From Thiofilum flexile DSM 14609 (GTDB taxonomy: Bacteria > Pseudomonadota > Gammaproteobacteria > Thiotrichales > Thiotrichaceae): DNA of 64,000 nucleotides. This document shows positions 18,065 through 27,781 of the stretch, piece after piece; within the stretch, counting starts at the first letter, position 1; the number at the start of each line of letters is the position of its first letter. Below the pieces are notes generated by a model, which had not been told where the DNA came from, ran no database searches, and worked only from the letters and a program-made list of their open reading frames with translations. Position numbers and translations under genes: made by a program. The stretch spans positions 63,167-127,166 of the forward strand of contig NZ_KB904802.1 of NCBI RefSeq assembly GCF_000380185.1, given 5' to 3'.

Positions 18065-19711
18065 TCAATCAAAAGTGTTTTTAATAGTATCTAAGGTAAG
18101 AGTGTGGTTTGCTATTAAAGTAACAAAACTACTATTGCCAATAACTACATAAGGCACCTGTGCCTCTCGTGCTACCAGTGTTGAATGAGCCAATCGACTA
18201 CCGCGCTCAACAATAATTCCGGTTAAATCTTTAATACGATGCACCCAACGATTATCAAAATAAGGCGCTACTAAAATCACACCATTAGGAATATCACCCC
18301 GAAACTGTGACGGATTGTCGATTTTAAATACGACCCCCGTCACTCGCTTAGCCACACTTAATGATTGCAGGGTGTTATTAGGGGCGGATTGTAATAGAGG
18401 TAAATAGTCAAAGCTCGCAGCTTGTACTTGCTCATGTTGGCGCTGGATTTGATTCCATTGACCTTGTTGAAACTCGGCTATAGTACAAAATACCGCACTG
18501 GGCTGATCTTTAATGAGTAATTTTAGTTTATGCAATTCATTAAAAAATAGAGTGCGAATTTGCCTATTTAAACTATTCCAGTCTTGAGTTATTTCAGGCT
18601 TAAATGCAGGGGGTGGGTTTAGCCATAATAATTCGTAGCGTTGTGGGTCAAATACCTCATCGCGCCCCGCTCCTTGGCTTAAGCTATTACTAGCTAGCCA
18701 TAAACTAAAAAACTGAATTAAACGTGTTAGGCTAAAATCAGTAGAGTCAATCCCTACTTTAATAGCTTCTAATACTTGGTTGTTAATACTAGGGGCTTTA
18801 AATCCACGCCAGAAACTACCCATTCGTGTGTTGTCGTAAAATGCTTTTTCCTTATTCGGCTCTACTACTATCGTGCCATCAGGCAAACGATACATAAAAT
18901 CTACTTGAGCCGCTTTATGCCCGATGAGTTGTAAAGTAGGGCGTGCTTCTTGGTATAAATGACGGAGTAAATCAAATGATAGGGGTGATAAACGTCCCAC
19001 ACTTTCGGATAATGCACTATATTCCCATTGGCCTTGAGGTAGGGGAGGCAATTGCGTTGCACTCTGTAATGTGCCGATTAAATGCGTTTGCGGCCTAATT
19101 TGTAATAGCGTAAAGCACTGAGTATTGTGATGAAATACCCATTCAATATCTAATGGGAAATCAAATAAACCTTTTAAATGTTGAATAGTATCTTGTAAAG
19201 GTCTAATCCAGACATTATTTTCTGGCTCAATAGGGTGAGAGTAATTAGGATCTAAACTAATTAGGGCGGGTGTAGCATTACCCTCAACCACAGCTTGTAC
19301 GGTAGTCGCATACTCTACATAGCTATAATTACTAAAAAAGCTCCACGGACAAAAAGCTACCCCGCCAATAGTATGTTCAATAAACGGTTGAACCATTAGG
19401 GTAGGATTTATGGAGCTTTGTTGTTGTTTTAAACGTTCACTATTAGCTTGAAAGCCATACTCAATAGTAGCCGCTAATTGATCCGCATTAACTTTATCCG
19501 AACTCCAAAAATGCCCCGCGAGTGAATGGGTGTTACCATCTTCTAAAGCTACTGCACTGCGTACTATATAGTAATCACTTTGATTTTTTTGGGTAAAATT
19601 CTCTAGCTCTACTGGAGTCGGTATAGTATCGATTAACCACGAGGCAGGTGTATTAATACCTGCCTCTTGGGCTAGTTGAAGATAGTAGTATTTATTCGGC
19701 TGCTCATTCAT
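18065..19711 (-). CDS. ATP-grasp / phosphohistidine (PEP-mobile) domain protein, rifampin-phosphotransferase-like architecture
   Basis: 548 residues. The N-terminal ~210 residues are a PPDK_N/PEP-synthase ATP-grasp domain: IVRSAVALEDGNTHSLAGHF, LMVQPFIEHTIGGVAF, and DIEWVFHHNTQCFTLLQIRP. The C-terminal ~85 residues are the swivelling phosphohistidine domain, with the predicted phospho-His in GSRLAHSTLVAREAQVPYVV. The TIM-barrel pyruvate/PEP domain of PEP synthase is absent. The ~230 residues in between look like no family I know. This order (ATP-grasp, substrate domain, His domain) is that of rifampin phosphotransferases, so phosphorylation of an unknown acceptor is inferred. Its start overlaps the upstream rhodanese gene by eight bases. 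Confidence 0.75.
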   Translation of the reverse strand: MNEQPNKYYYLQLAQEAGINTPASWLIDTIPTPVELENFTQKNQSDYYIVRSAVALEDGNTHSLAGHFWSSDKVNADQLAATIEYGFQANSERLKQQQSSINPTLMVQPFIEHTIGGVAFCPWSFFSNYSYVEYATTVQAVVEGNATPALISLDPNYSHPIEPENNVWIRPLQDTIQHLKGLFDFPLDIEWVFHHNTQCFTLLQIRPQTHLIGTLQSATQLPPLPQGQWEYSALSESVGRLSPLSFDLLRHLYQEARPTLQLIGHKAAQVDFMYRLPDGTIVVEPNKEKAFYDNTRMGSFWRGFKAPSINNQVLEAIKVGIDSTDFSLTRLIQFFSLWLASNSLSQGAGRDEVFDPQRYELLWLNPPPAFKPEITQDWNSLNRQIRTLFFNELHKLKLLIKDQPSAVFCTIAEFQQGQWNQIQRQHEQVQAASFDYLPLLQSAPNNTLQSLSVAKRVTGVVFKIDNPSQFRGDIPNGVILVAPYFDNRWVHRIKDLTGIIVERGSRLAHSTLVAREAQVPYVVIGNSSFVTLIANHTLTLDTIKNTFD

Positions 19712-20888
19712 ATTGTGTTAGCCATTGTTTTGAGTCATCATAAATCCCTACATATTGCTTGCCCGCTTGTTTTAATAAATAAGACATATTTAAACCATGA
19801 AAGCACCCACCATAGGTATTACAAACCAGAGCAATCGGTTTATTACCTGCTTGCTGGTAAATTTTTTGTAGCATAGTAGTAGAAGCCGTTTCAAAGGGTA
19901 ATTGAGTTAAGTTTTTAATGCCTTTAATAGCAGGTGAGTTAGTATCAATCTGAATAGTAAAGTTTTTATCCCCTAATGCTTTAAATTGCTGCTTGCTAAG
20001 AATCTTAAGGCTTTTAGGTTGTAGACTATAATTGGCATTGCCATTAATAGGAAGCTTAGCTTCATTCCACGCTGCCATACCACCTTGTAAAAAAGCGATA
20101 TTGCTATAGCCTTTGGCATGCAAAGCATTGGCGGCGAGATAGCCCCGTATACCCGAATGGCATAAGAGAACAATTAATTTATTGCGCGCTAAGTTTGGTG
20201 GAATAATATCATGAATAAGATCACCATAGCGGGCAATGGCGTCGTGTTGAATAGTAAATTGAGAGCGCTCATAACCTTCTCTGACATCGAGTAAGTAAAA
20301 CTGAGAGCGCTCTGTTTGTAATAGTTTATATAAAGCTTGTGGGGTAAAGGATTCGATAATAACAGGTTTTAATGCAGGTAATTGCTCTGCTTTACGCGCC
20401 ATTTGTGCTTCTTGTTGCATTTCACCTAGGGTTTCTATTTTCCAATTACGGGTATATTCATCCTTTTCTCTTTTTAAAATTTCACCAACGGCTAACTTCT
20501 CGCCTTTAGGGAGTACGGGTTTATTCGCTTGGGGTGGGGTATTCACGAGCGGCTGGGGGGCTGGCGGGACGCTCGTGGTGGAGGTATTTGCTGCATGTAC
20601 TGTGTCTGCGCTATTGTTAGCACTGAACCACCAAACCCCGATCCCAAACAGGCTAAGCATGAGTATGCCTAACATGAGGTCGCGCTTCCAACCTATTAAA
20701 TAATGTGAGAAAAATTGTTTGAGGGTGAGTGCTGCACCGGCTAGCACTACGGAAATCATACCGATGAATTGTAAAGCAGATTGCCATAAGGACATTAGCA
20801 CATCCGGTGGTGGGATGGCATGGGCAGGTTGTAGGCATATGATGCTCAGTAGTATAAGACTGATTTTTAAGCGAATTAAGGTATACAT
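19704..20888 (-). CDS. Membrane-anchored protein with two rhodanese domains
   Basis: About 394 residues from the ATG at 20888 (MYTLIRLKISLILL), which gives a clean signal peptide ending in PAHA; an upstream in-frame TTG (20927) is less likely. Two membrane helices follow (about 35-55 and 70-92), then a Pro-rich linker and two rhodanese domains. The first has the catalytic Cys in LLCHSGIRG; the second carries CNTYGGCFHG, with Cys at the active-site position. Rhodaneses move sulfane sulfur or bind it. The orientation places the domains outside the cytoplasm or at the inner membrane. The last eight bases overlap the phosphohistidine-domain gene, implying coupled translation. Confidence 0.8.
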   Translation of the reverse strand: MYTLIRLKISLILLSIICLQPAHAIPPPDVLMSLWQSALQFIGMISVVLAGAALTLKQFFSHYLIGWKRDLMLGILMLSLFGIGVWWFSANNSADTVHAANTSTTSVPPAPQPLVNTPPQANKPVLPKGEKLAVGEILKREKDEYTRNWKIETLGEMQQEAQMARKAEQLPALKPVIIESFTPQALYKLLQTERSQFYLLDVREGYERSQFTIQHDAIARYGDLIHDIIPPNLARNKLIVLLCHSGIRGYLAANALHAKGYSNIAFLQGGMAAWNEAKLPINGNANYSLQPKSLKILSKQQFKALGDKNFTIQIDTNSPAIKGIKNLTQLPFETASTTMLQKIYQQAGNKPIALVCNTYGGCFHGLNMSYLLKQAGKQYVGIYDDSKQWLTQYE

Positions 20889-21020
20889 GAGTTCGACCCC
20901 GTTGATATTATGTTGCCAGTATAACAATAGCTTAGAGTAGAAAATTGTGAATTAGTTACCAGAATAAAAGAGTAGACTAGACTCTAGGCTTAGGATTGAT
21001 TAATGAAGGAGAAAATGTAA

Positions 21021-21617
21021 ATGAGTACGCAACCGACTGAGAAAAGCACGCAGCCCGCTAATGGATCATTAGCGACTCAAGAGGGCTCTTTTAGTATGCA
21101 ACGCTTTTTAAAGCGTGATGCTTTGTTTTTTGGAGGAATTATTTTTCTAGCCTTATTAGGTATAGGTATTACTAATTATAATGGTGAAAAATCTTATACC
21201 TACTGGACTTATATGCTAGTGATTACCGCTATTGTGACAACTATCTGGGGCTGGAGAAAGGGCGAGCATACGGGCTTTAAAAATAATAGTAAGTTTTTAC
21301 TCCAACAAGTCACACTGTGGGGTGCGGCGTTTATTGCTTTATTAGTGATTTATTTATTCTTAGAGTCTGGACGTTTGAATTATGAAACGACGGGCTTAAT
21401 GATTTTATTGCTTTTAGCTTTAGTGACTTTTATTGACGGTATATTGGTATCGTGGGAGTTGTATATTGTGGGGTTATTATTGTTATTAAGCCTACTCACC
21501 GTTACCTATATGCAAAAGTTTTTATGGATTATTATCTTGATAGCCATTATTGGTGGGGGATTAGCGCTAGCGTTTATGATGTTGAAGCGGAAGATTGATA
21601 AGCCATCAGCGACGTAA
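21021..21617 (+). CDS. Polytopic membrane protein, unknown
   Basis: 198 residues with a polar N-terminal tail (about 1-30) and five or six predicted membrane helices (for example AFFGGIIFLALLGIGI, WTYMLVITAIVTTIWGW, AAFIALLVIYLFL, GLMILLLLALVTFI, LLLLLSLLTVTYM and LWIIILIAIIGGGLALAFMML). GAAGGAG lies seven to nine bases before the ATG, a strong ribosome binding site. It is divergent from the rhodanese gene and converges on the 1399-residue gene. I recognise no family. Confidence 0.7.
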   Translation: MSTQPTEKSTQPANGSLATQEGSFSMQRFLKRDALFFGGIIFLALLGIGITNYNGEKSYTYWTYMLVITAIVTTIWGWRKGEHTGFKNNSKFLLQQVTLWGAAFIALLVIYLFLESGRLNYETTGLMILLLLALVTFIDGILVSWELYIVGLLLLLSLLTVTYMQKFLWIIILIAIIGGGLALAFMMLKRKIDKPSAT

Positions 21618-21669
21618 TGAGGGTTTAAATGGGCTTAGGCGTGATGCCTAAGCCCAGTCCCTAGCACAT

Positions 21670-24600
21670 CTATTTAGGTGGGGTAGTAGGTGTAGACTGT
21701 TGCACTACCGGAGTTAGGGGAGCGCGTGGTGTAGGTGGCACCTTTGGCTCACTTTTCCACAATCCTCCCGTACTAAAGGCTTGCCAGCCCCAACGTAACC
21801 AACCTAATACCGTAATAGCCAACCACAATGCCCAGAGCAGCATGAGCAAGCGATAGACCCACAACGAGACACTCCAGACCGACGGTTGCGGTAACTGAGT
21901 ACCCGTGCGATCTTGATACCAATTGAGCTGAGCCGCATGAGAACCATAGCCTGTAATTTGCATATCAGGATGCCCTAATAAGCCATTTGCGACCGCACCT
22001 ACCAAGGCTACTAAGGCAAAGAAGGTGAGTGCTACCAATCCTACCTGCATGGTATTAAATCTCCAGACTGACAAAATGCGTGTGAGTGCTGTGCGTTGTG
22101 TTAAGGCAATAAGCCAGATGACCATGAGCACTAATAAATAGGTGCTACTTTGACTTAAACCAACGGCGAGCAGAAACCATTGCCAGGTTTTGAGCGGGGT
22201 GAGTTTAGAGCGGCCTAAAATAATGGACACGATTAAGAGCGCGAGTAATACCCCCCAAAATAATACCGCAGGTCCTAAATCGGGGCCTCGTGCCCATAAT
22301 ACCCAGCGGTCGGCTGCCATGCTAATGTTTAAGGTACTATTGACGCTATTCACGCCCACGTCAATTGCGGGGAAGCGGTAGAATATCGAGAGTGGGGTAT
22401 TATCTTGCCACATCACTATAATGGTTTGTTCAGCAGGATTGAGAGGCAAAATTAGCTTATCGCCTTGCTGTTGAATCGGGCGTTTTTTCCCATCAATAAT
22501 GAGATTTTTAATTTCTACGTCTGGAGGGAGGGTTAGCGTGTGCTGGGTGCCGCGACTACTGCTAATAGTGAGCGTGAGCACAATATCTTTGGCACGTTTA
22601 CCGGGGTTTACTTCTACTTTACTAGATAAAATAGTGACGGTTTGACCAGCAACGCCCTGAGGACGGGTAATGGTTAAATCTAGGCTTTCATTAGGCCAAG
22701 GTTTCCACACAGGAACACTAATCCCATCTTCCTCAACCAAATTATTAACCGGAATACCATTGGTTTGTACATTCCACACCGGACTAGCTGCAACTTGCCA
22801 TTCTTCTAAATAATCGGGATTAGCAGCGGCTTTTAAGGTGAGCTTTTCCGTGGTATTCAGGCGTGATGACCAAGAAAGCTCTCGTTCTTGAGCGCGAAAG
22901 TTGGCTTTAATTTGCCCATCTTTCACGGTCAATTGTTCACTCATAGGGCGCTCCCCGGCTAAGAGGGGAATGGAGAGGCTCAAGGGGGGCGTGCTATCGG
23001 AAAGGCGAGTCACCGTGGTGTCAATATACCAATCTAGGCCTAAGTTTAAACGCCGCTCCACTTTCACAAAGGTAGGCAGGGTGCTGGCCTCTTGATCTAA
23101 ATTAGCTGTAGTATCCGCACCCGTCGTCCGTAGGAATTGTAATTGTCCTTCGGGTACACCATTGTCCCGAATACCATCGACCGACCAATCGCTGGCTTGC
23201 CAAGTGACTCGATAAGGTTTGAGCGGGAGACTCAGGGTAAAGCTAGAGCGCTTTGGTAAAGCGCCTTGTAGAATAATCTCGTGTTGACCCGCGTCTAATA
23301 CCACCCACAGTTGTTGGTCGGTATTGCGTTTCAGAGCCGCACTAGGATTACCATCAATCAATACTTGTTGAGGTAGCCAAGCCCCCTGAGCAAGGGGTAA
23401 TGGAATCGCAGTCTGATTAGCGGCATGAACTCGCAAGCGTAATTGTAAGCTATCAGCTTGGATTTGAGCATTCATCGCCTCAATCTGAGCACACTGTGGT
23501 AAACAGTCTGGCGCTTGCAATAAGCGCTCTTTCAGGGCTTGCAGCATTTCGTCATTAGGCATTTCAGCCGCGAGTGTCGGTTTAGGGCTGAAGCTCATGA
23601 GGCCGACCACAGCACATAAGGCTAAGCTTAGGGTGAATTGTGCCTTGATACTAGTCCAAGGGTTTTGCTTGAATTGCTGCCAGACGGCTTGTGGGGTCAT
23701 CGGTTGATTACTATCCCCTTTAGGCCAAATTAAACGCCAAGCGAGTATGAGTAAGAGGCCAATACCTAAAAATTTCCAGAGTGCTGTCATCAATGGGTTA
23801 CTCAACAGAAGATAGATACTTTCATCAGGACGAATCGGCCCCGACCAAGAAAAATTCACACTCGACCACTTCCAATTGGGTAGACCAGGGCCGGTTTGAA
23901 TCATGCTATTAGGATCAAGAGCTTGGAGATCGACTTTAGATTTCTTGGCTGCTTTGCGGTAAGAGTCAACATTTTGTTGTACCATTTCTTTAGATACCCG
24001 CTTACGTTCTTGAGCCTTGCCTTGATTTTGTAGAGCCTCATCTTCAGAGGCTACATCTGCTGTAACATAAGCAGATTCCGCAGCAGGTGCCGGTTCGGGG
24101 GCGGCTGCATAATTACTAGAGCCGCCATAATAATCTTGACCGTAGTAGTTCCGTTCGAGTTGTGGGTAGAGTGCTATGCGAATACTAGCAATCATATAGG
24201 GCACCACAATCAAAGCGAGGACGACTAAGCTAATCAAGCGGTAGTATTTCAGTAAGTCTTTAAGCAAGCCATTAGGTACAACCCGCAATAGGGCAATGAC
24301 CGCCAATAAGTTGAGCCAAATTAAACGTGGAGCTTCGTGCTCATGCCAGATAAAGACCAATACAATAAGGGCAAAAACACCCCAAAGCGGTTTATATAAA
24401 TAACCGACGGCTAGGGCAATAATTAATACCAGAAATAAATCCAATAGCGACCAGCTTAAAAACCAAGTATCCGGCGTATTATCCATACCACTCGCATGTA
24501 GCAAACGCCAGCCGGGGGGGAGATACAACTCAGTATTGACTTGCTGCAATTCTTGTTGCCAACCATTTGCAGGCGGAGTACTGACGGAGCCTTCATAGCG

Positions 24601-25869
24601 GCTATCGGCGGTAAGATTTAAATTATTTTTCCGTACCACTTCCACCCCAATATTGGGCGGTGTGGTATCGTCTTGTTGGGTGATCAGTTGTGGCACACCA
24701 TTAATAGTGACGCGTCCTAACTTAAGCTCCGGTGTGGCATTAAGGCGTGATTGCTCGGCTAGTGAGCCTTGTAATTGGTCTTGAATACTATAACCAGTGC
24801 CCGCAAAGTCGAGCCAGAGCGTACGTTTGAGGCTTAGCTCATTACTTTTATTGGATACCATGCCCCGATGCTGCTCGGTTAGGGTGAGTGTGTCACCACT
24901 ATTCATTAAATACGCAGGTAAACTATTCCAATCGGTAGGTAATTTGGTTTGATTCGGATCAATACTAGCAACACCACCAACCTCTACTTGGCGTGAGGTA
25001 TTATCCGCCTCAAACACCCACACCTCTTGATTAGGCCAAGGTTGCTGGCTAGTAGGAAGGGTAAAGCTAGTTAAATTATTAGGCGCACGGCTAATAATAT
25101 CAATCGTCCACTCGCCGGGGCGTAATTGTACTTGTAGATGTTGATTGCGCTCAATGCGACTCGGTAGCGGACTCCTAATGGCTAAGGGAATAAATCCTTC
25201 CAACAGCACCGGACTTAAATCTGTATTGCGCTGTTTACCCGAAACGCGTAGTTGAATACGGGTGAGTACTTCAATGGGGTGGGAGTCGGTGATTTTACGA
25301 AAAACTTGCAGGTCTAAATTATCCTCACTACTAGCCTCCGTATTTTGCGTCAGCCATAAACGTCCCTCTGCATTAAATTCTGGATTGGCGATGGGGCGAC
25401 CATTGACAGTGAGTTGGATTAGACCCGATTCGGGACTGACGAATACGGTTTTAGGGAGCTTATCCCATTGAAATTGTCCCCGAACAATATGCGTACCAGC
25501 GGCAAGCTTGACCGTAGGGTAGTCGTCTTTAGGAAGGACGGTGAGGGCGGCAGTTTGATCAGTTTGTACATTAGTAGGCCAATGTTGCGCGTCTCCGGGG
25601 AGGCGAATGGTGCTTTCTTGATAAATTTGCCAGCGTTGGGTAAAGGTTCCGCCTTGTTCATTGAGGTTTAAATCTAGAGTACTAGGCCAAGCACAGTATT
25701 GTTGCGCTGAGGCGTAGGCGCGTGGGCAGTTACGTTCAGGATTATCTTGTAATACCCAGTCTACCCAAGGTTTCAGTGGCTCAGGGACTTGCTCAGGAGT
25801 AAGAGGAGCAGCCTTTGCGACTGACAGATGAAGGAAAATAAACAACAGCATAAGACGAAGAAGATGCAT
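21670..25869 (-). CDS. Very large multi-domain membrane protein, unknown (1399 aa)
   Basis: Signal peptide at residues 1-20 (LLLFIFLHLSVAKA). An extracytoplasmic, beta-rich region (~21-460) follows, then a block of four membrane helices (~465-562), a polar Tyr/Ala/Pro-rich loop with NYYGQDYYGGSSNYA, and two more helices (~695-755). A second extracytoplasmic region (~775-1200) includes strand-rich stretches such as ILQGALPKRSSFTLSLP. The C-terminus has four helices and a Pro-rich end. The two outside regions have similar composition and may be repeats of one domain. I know no family with this order. It is a single gene on the minus strand, not in an obvious operon. Confidence 0.75.
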   Translation of the reverse strand: MHLLRLMLLFIFLHLSVAKAAPLTPEQVPEPLKPWVDWVLQDNPERNCPRAYASAQQYCAWPSTLDLNLNEQGGTFTQRWQIYQESTIRLPGDAQHWPTNVQTDQTAALTVLPKDDYPTVKLAAGTHIVRGQFQWDKLPKTVFVSPESGLIQLTVNGRPIANPEFNAEGRLWLTQNTEASSEDNLDLQVFRKITDSHPIEVLTRIQLRVSGKQRNTDLSPVLLEGFIPLAIRSPLPSRIERNQHLQVQLRPGEWTIDIISRAPNNLTSFTLPTSQQPWPNQEVWVFEADNTSRQVEVGGVASIDPNQTKLPTDWNSLPAYLMNSGDTLTLTEQHRGMVSNKSNELSLKRTLWLDFAGTGYSIQDQLQGSLAEQSRLNATPELKLGRVTINGVPQLITQQDDTTPPNIGVEVVRKNNLNLTADSRYEGSVSTPPANGWQQELQQVNTELYLPPGWRLLHASGMDNTPDTWFLSWSLLDLFLVLIIALAVGYLYKPLWGVFALIVLVFIWHEHEAPRLIWLNLLAVIALLRVVPNGLLKDLLKYYRLISLVVLALIVVPYMIASIRIALYPQLERNYYGQDYYGGSSNYAAAPEPAPAAESAYVTADVASEDEALQNQGKAQERKRVSKEMVQQNVDSYRKAAKKSKVDLQALDPNSMIQTGPGLPNWKWSSVNFSWSGPIRPDESIYLLLSNPLMTALWKFLGIGLLLILAWRLIWPKGDSNQPMTPQAVWQQFKQNPWTSIKAQFTLSLALCAVVGLMSFSPKPTLAAEMPNDEMLQALKERLLQAPDCLPQCAQIEAMNAQIQADSLQLRLRVHAANQTAIPLPLAQGAWLPQQVLIDGNPSAALKRNTDQQLWVVLDAGQHEIILQGALPKRSSFTLSLPLKPYRVTWQASDWSVDGIRDNGVPEGQLQFLRTTGADTTANLDQEASTLPTFVKVERRLNLGLDWYIDTTVTRLSDSTPPLSLSIPLLAGERPMSEQLTVKDGQIKANFRAQERELSWSSRLNTTEKLTLKAAANPDYLEEWQVAASPVWNVQTNGIPVNNLVEEDGISVPVWKPWPNESLDLTITRPQGVAGQTVTILSSKVEVNPGKRAKDIVLTLTISSSRGTQHTLTLPPDVEIKNLIIDGKKRPIQQQGDKLILPLNPAEQTIIVMWQDNTPLSIFYRFPAIDVGVNSVNSTLNISMAADRWVLWARGPDLGPAVLFWGVLLALLIVSIILGRSKLTPLKTWQWFLLAVGLSQSSTYLLVLMVIWLIALTQRTALTRILSVWRFNTMQVGLVALTFFALVALVGAVANGLLGHPDMQITGYGSHAAQLNWYQDRTGTQLPQPSVWSVSLWVYRLLMLLWALWLAITVLGWLRWGWQAFSTGGLWKSEPKVPPTPRAPLTPVVQQSTPTTPPK

Positions 25870-26030
25870 AAATCAGCTCGCATTTATAAAATTTGATATA
25901 GCTTCAGACCACAGTATAGGCGCAATCTATCCCGAAAACACAGGCTGAATTCATTAAAAAATCAGCTCGCTTAGCTTAAGCTAAGTGCTTAACGTCATGA
26001 ACAATAAAAAAAATAAGAATAGGGGCTGCT

Positions 26031-27542
26031 ATGTCGAATGATAACCCATCATCTAATAAATCCTTGCCAGATAACCATCTGTCTCCCACTTTTCCCCCCG
26101 ATAGTAAGCAAAAACATAAGCCTGAAACAGAGATGGAGATGGACATCAATTTGGCAAAATTGGGATTGAGCCATTTAGGTGACGAGCTGGATATACTGGA
26201 TGTCTTAGAGTCCTCTAGCCATCGACCCGTAACGGATGTGACAGCGTCCACTGTAAATGCCTTTGGTTTATCTAGTGCTCCAGTGGTGCCTAATTTCCCA
26301 GAGCTTAATACGCATACCACTCCGGTGGTGAGTCACACTAGGGTTATGCCTGATCTGACTACAGTTACCTCTTTGGTGTCATCGTGGGAACAGCCTACCA
26401 ACAGTGTTGCAACACCTGCCCCAATAGTTGAGCAGCGTCCTACTGCTAGCCCCAGCCTCAATCAGTCAACCCCAGCAGCAGGACAAAATAATAGCAATAC
26501 TACCAAGAGTACTACCCCAGAAGGGGGCAGTGGGGGCGTTCGCGTAGATAGCAAACCCAGCGATAATAAATCCAGCTCACCCGCACCAGAAGGCAGCACC
26601 GCTAGCACTCATAAAGCTAATCAACCTAGCCCCGCATCAGCAGAGGTAAGTGCTAGTACTCGTGCGGATAGCAAACCTATCCCATCCACTTCAGAAGGCA
26701 GCACCGCTAGTACTACTCGCACAGCGAATCAACCTAGCCCAGTCTCAGAAAGTGCTAGTGCTCGTGTAGATAGTAAACCTAGCTCACCCACACCAGAAGG
26801 AGCAGCGGCTAGCACTCGCACAGCGAATCAACCTAGCCCCGCCTCAGAAGGAGCCAATGCAAGTGCTCGTGTAGATAGTAAACCTAGCTCACCCACCTCA
26901 GGTAGCACACACTCATCTAGTCACAGCTCAGGATCGGAAAGTCCAGCCGGTAGTGCGCGAGTCATGGGTCTCAATAGCAGTATAAATAGAAGCAAATTAG
27001 CTGATAATAATAAAGACTCTACCGCTTTAGATGAGCCAGCAGTGAGTGTGCTGCAAAAGGTAATCAATGCTTATAATCAATTAGAGCAAGATATTGCGTC
27101 TAATAAAGTAGAGTTAGAATCCGTCCATAGTAAATTACTAACCGTAAAAGAGAAAAAACAAGCATTAGAAGTAAGACTGCACGAAATTACTCCGCAAGGT
27201 TTCCCCGCTCCTTTACAGAATACAAATAATAAAGAGACAGTTTTAGAGCTAGATTCACTCTATCAGGATGTCAAAGAGAGTAAAATGAATACGCAAAACC
27301 GTAGTTGCGATACGGTAATTGAATACACTAAAAGTATTCGTAAGCATATTGTGAGTGATTCCCAAAAAGCCGAGGAGTTTTTACGCCCTTTAAGCCTATC
27401 GTGTGAAATTTTAAAAACCAATATACAGCACGTTAGAACGCTAGAGCAGGTAGTTGAATTAATGGAAATTAAGAAAAGTCTGACTACTAAACGTAATGAA
27501 GTACATAAAACCATTAGTTTATTAATGGGACAAATTGCTTAA
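26031..27542 (+). CDS. Low-complexity Ser/Pro-rich repeat protein with C-terminal coiled coil
   Basis: 503 residues, no signal peptide or membrane segment. Residues ~1-165 are polar. Residues ~170-295 consist of about four imperfect tandem repeats of ~35 residues built on ARVDSKPSSP and TANQPSPASE. The C-terminal ~170 residues are helical with heptad-like patterning (INAYNQLEQDIASNKVELES) and end LTTKRNEVHKTISLLMGQI. The truncated gene at 63381 has the same layout and similar C-terminal spacing, which suggests a paralogous pair. Disordered N-terminus plus coiled coil suggests a structural or scaffold role, but nothing more can be said. Confidence 0.7.
   Translation: MSNDNPSSNKSLPDNHLSPTFPPDSKQKHKPETEMEMDINLAKLGLSHLGDELDILDVLESSSHRPVTDVTASTVNAFGLSSAPVVPNFPELNTHTTPVVSHTRVMPDLTTVTSLVSSWEQPTNSVATPAPIVEQRPTASPSLNQSTPAAGQNNSNTTKSTTPEGGSGGVRVDSKPSDNKSSSPAPEGSTASTHKANQPSPASAEVSASTRADSKPIPSTSEGSTASTTRTANQPSPVSESASARVDSKPSSPTPEGAAASTRTANQPSPASEGANASARVDSKPSSPTSGSTHSSSHSSGSESPAGSARVMGLNSSINRSKLADNNKDSTALDEPAVSVLQKVINAYNQLEQDIASNKVELESVHSKLLTVKEKKQALEVRLHEITPQGFPAPLQNTNNKETVLELDSLYQDVKESKMNTQNRSCDTVIEYTKSIRKHIVSDSQKAEEFLRPLSLSCEILKTNIQHVRTLEQVVELMEIKKSLTTKRNEVHKTISLLMGQIA
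26540..26911 (+). repeat. Imperfect tandem repeats in coding sequence (~102-121 bp units)
   Basis: About four units mark out the ARVDSKP/NQPSP repeats. The recurring GTAGATAGTAAACC or variants starts near 26543, 26664, 26766 and 26871. The last two full units (105 bp apart) are almost identical, so the array has expanded or been homogenised recently. All spacings are near multiples of three and preserve the frame. Confidence 0.8.
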
Positions 27543-27564
27543 GGTTAATTAGCTTACTATTCTT

Positions 27565-27613
27565 AAATAGGCTGTTTCTATTAGCAAGTTTAATAGGAGC
27601 AGCCTATTTTCTT
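27565..27613 (+). terminator. Intrinsic terminator after the repeat/coiled-coil gene
   Basis: Perfect ten-base outer stem AAATAGGCTG / CAGCCTATTT (27565-27574 with 27600-27609) with an inner CTATTA/TAATAG stem, running into TTTTCTT. It starts 22 bases after the stop codon of the preceding gene. Confidence 0.8.
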
Positions 27614-27618
27614 GAGCA

Positions 27619-27696
27619 TTCCGTTGTCGCCATACCCCGCCGAGTCAGAACCCGTCGTTTAGTCACAACACCTAGCGGGTAAAAATCACATATAAC
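27619..27696 (-). pseudogene. Remnant of an ABC permease C-terminus
   Basis: On the minus strand this stretch reads VICDFYPLGVVTKRRVLTRR followed by GMATTE. It aligns with the end of the intact permease at 28179 (VIFYQLVVLLERRVLTRLGM, then TTAE). The DNA similarity is clear over about 75 bases (for example GGTATG next to CGACG-GT-CT-ACTCG). Nothing upstream of it remains. The remnant and the intact copy are in the same orientation and flank the 125-residue gene at 27782. Confidence 0.7.
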
Positions 27697-27781
27697 ATAC
27701 AGATACTGCCTGCTTAGCAACTACCCAGCATGATTGCGTAAGGCTAGAATACGGTCATGTTCAATTAAGAGAGAATGAAAC

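Noticed and set aside
26540-26911. Possible CRISPR-like array from regular spacing
   Set aside because: The units are in-frame coding repeats over 100 bases long with no short palindromic repeat and no unique spacers.
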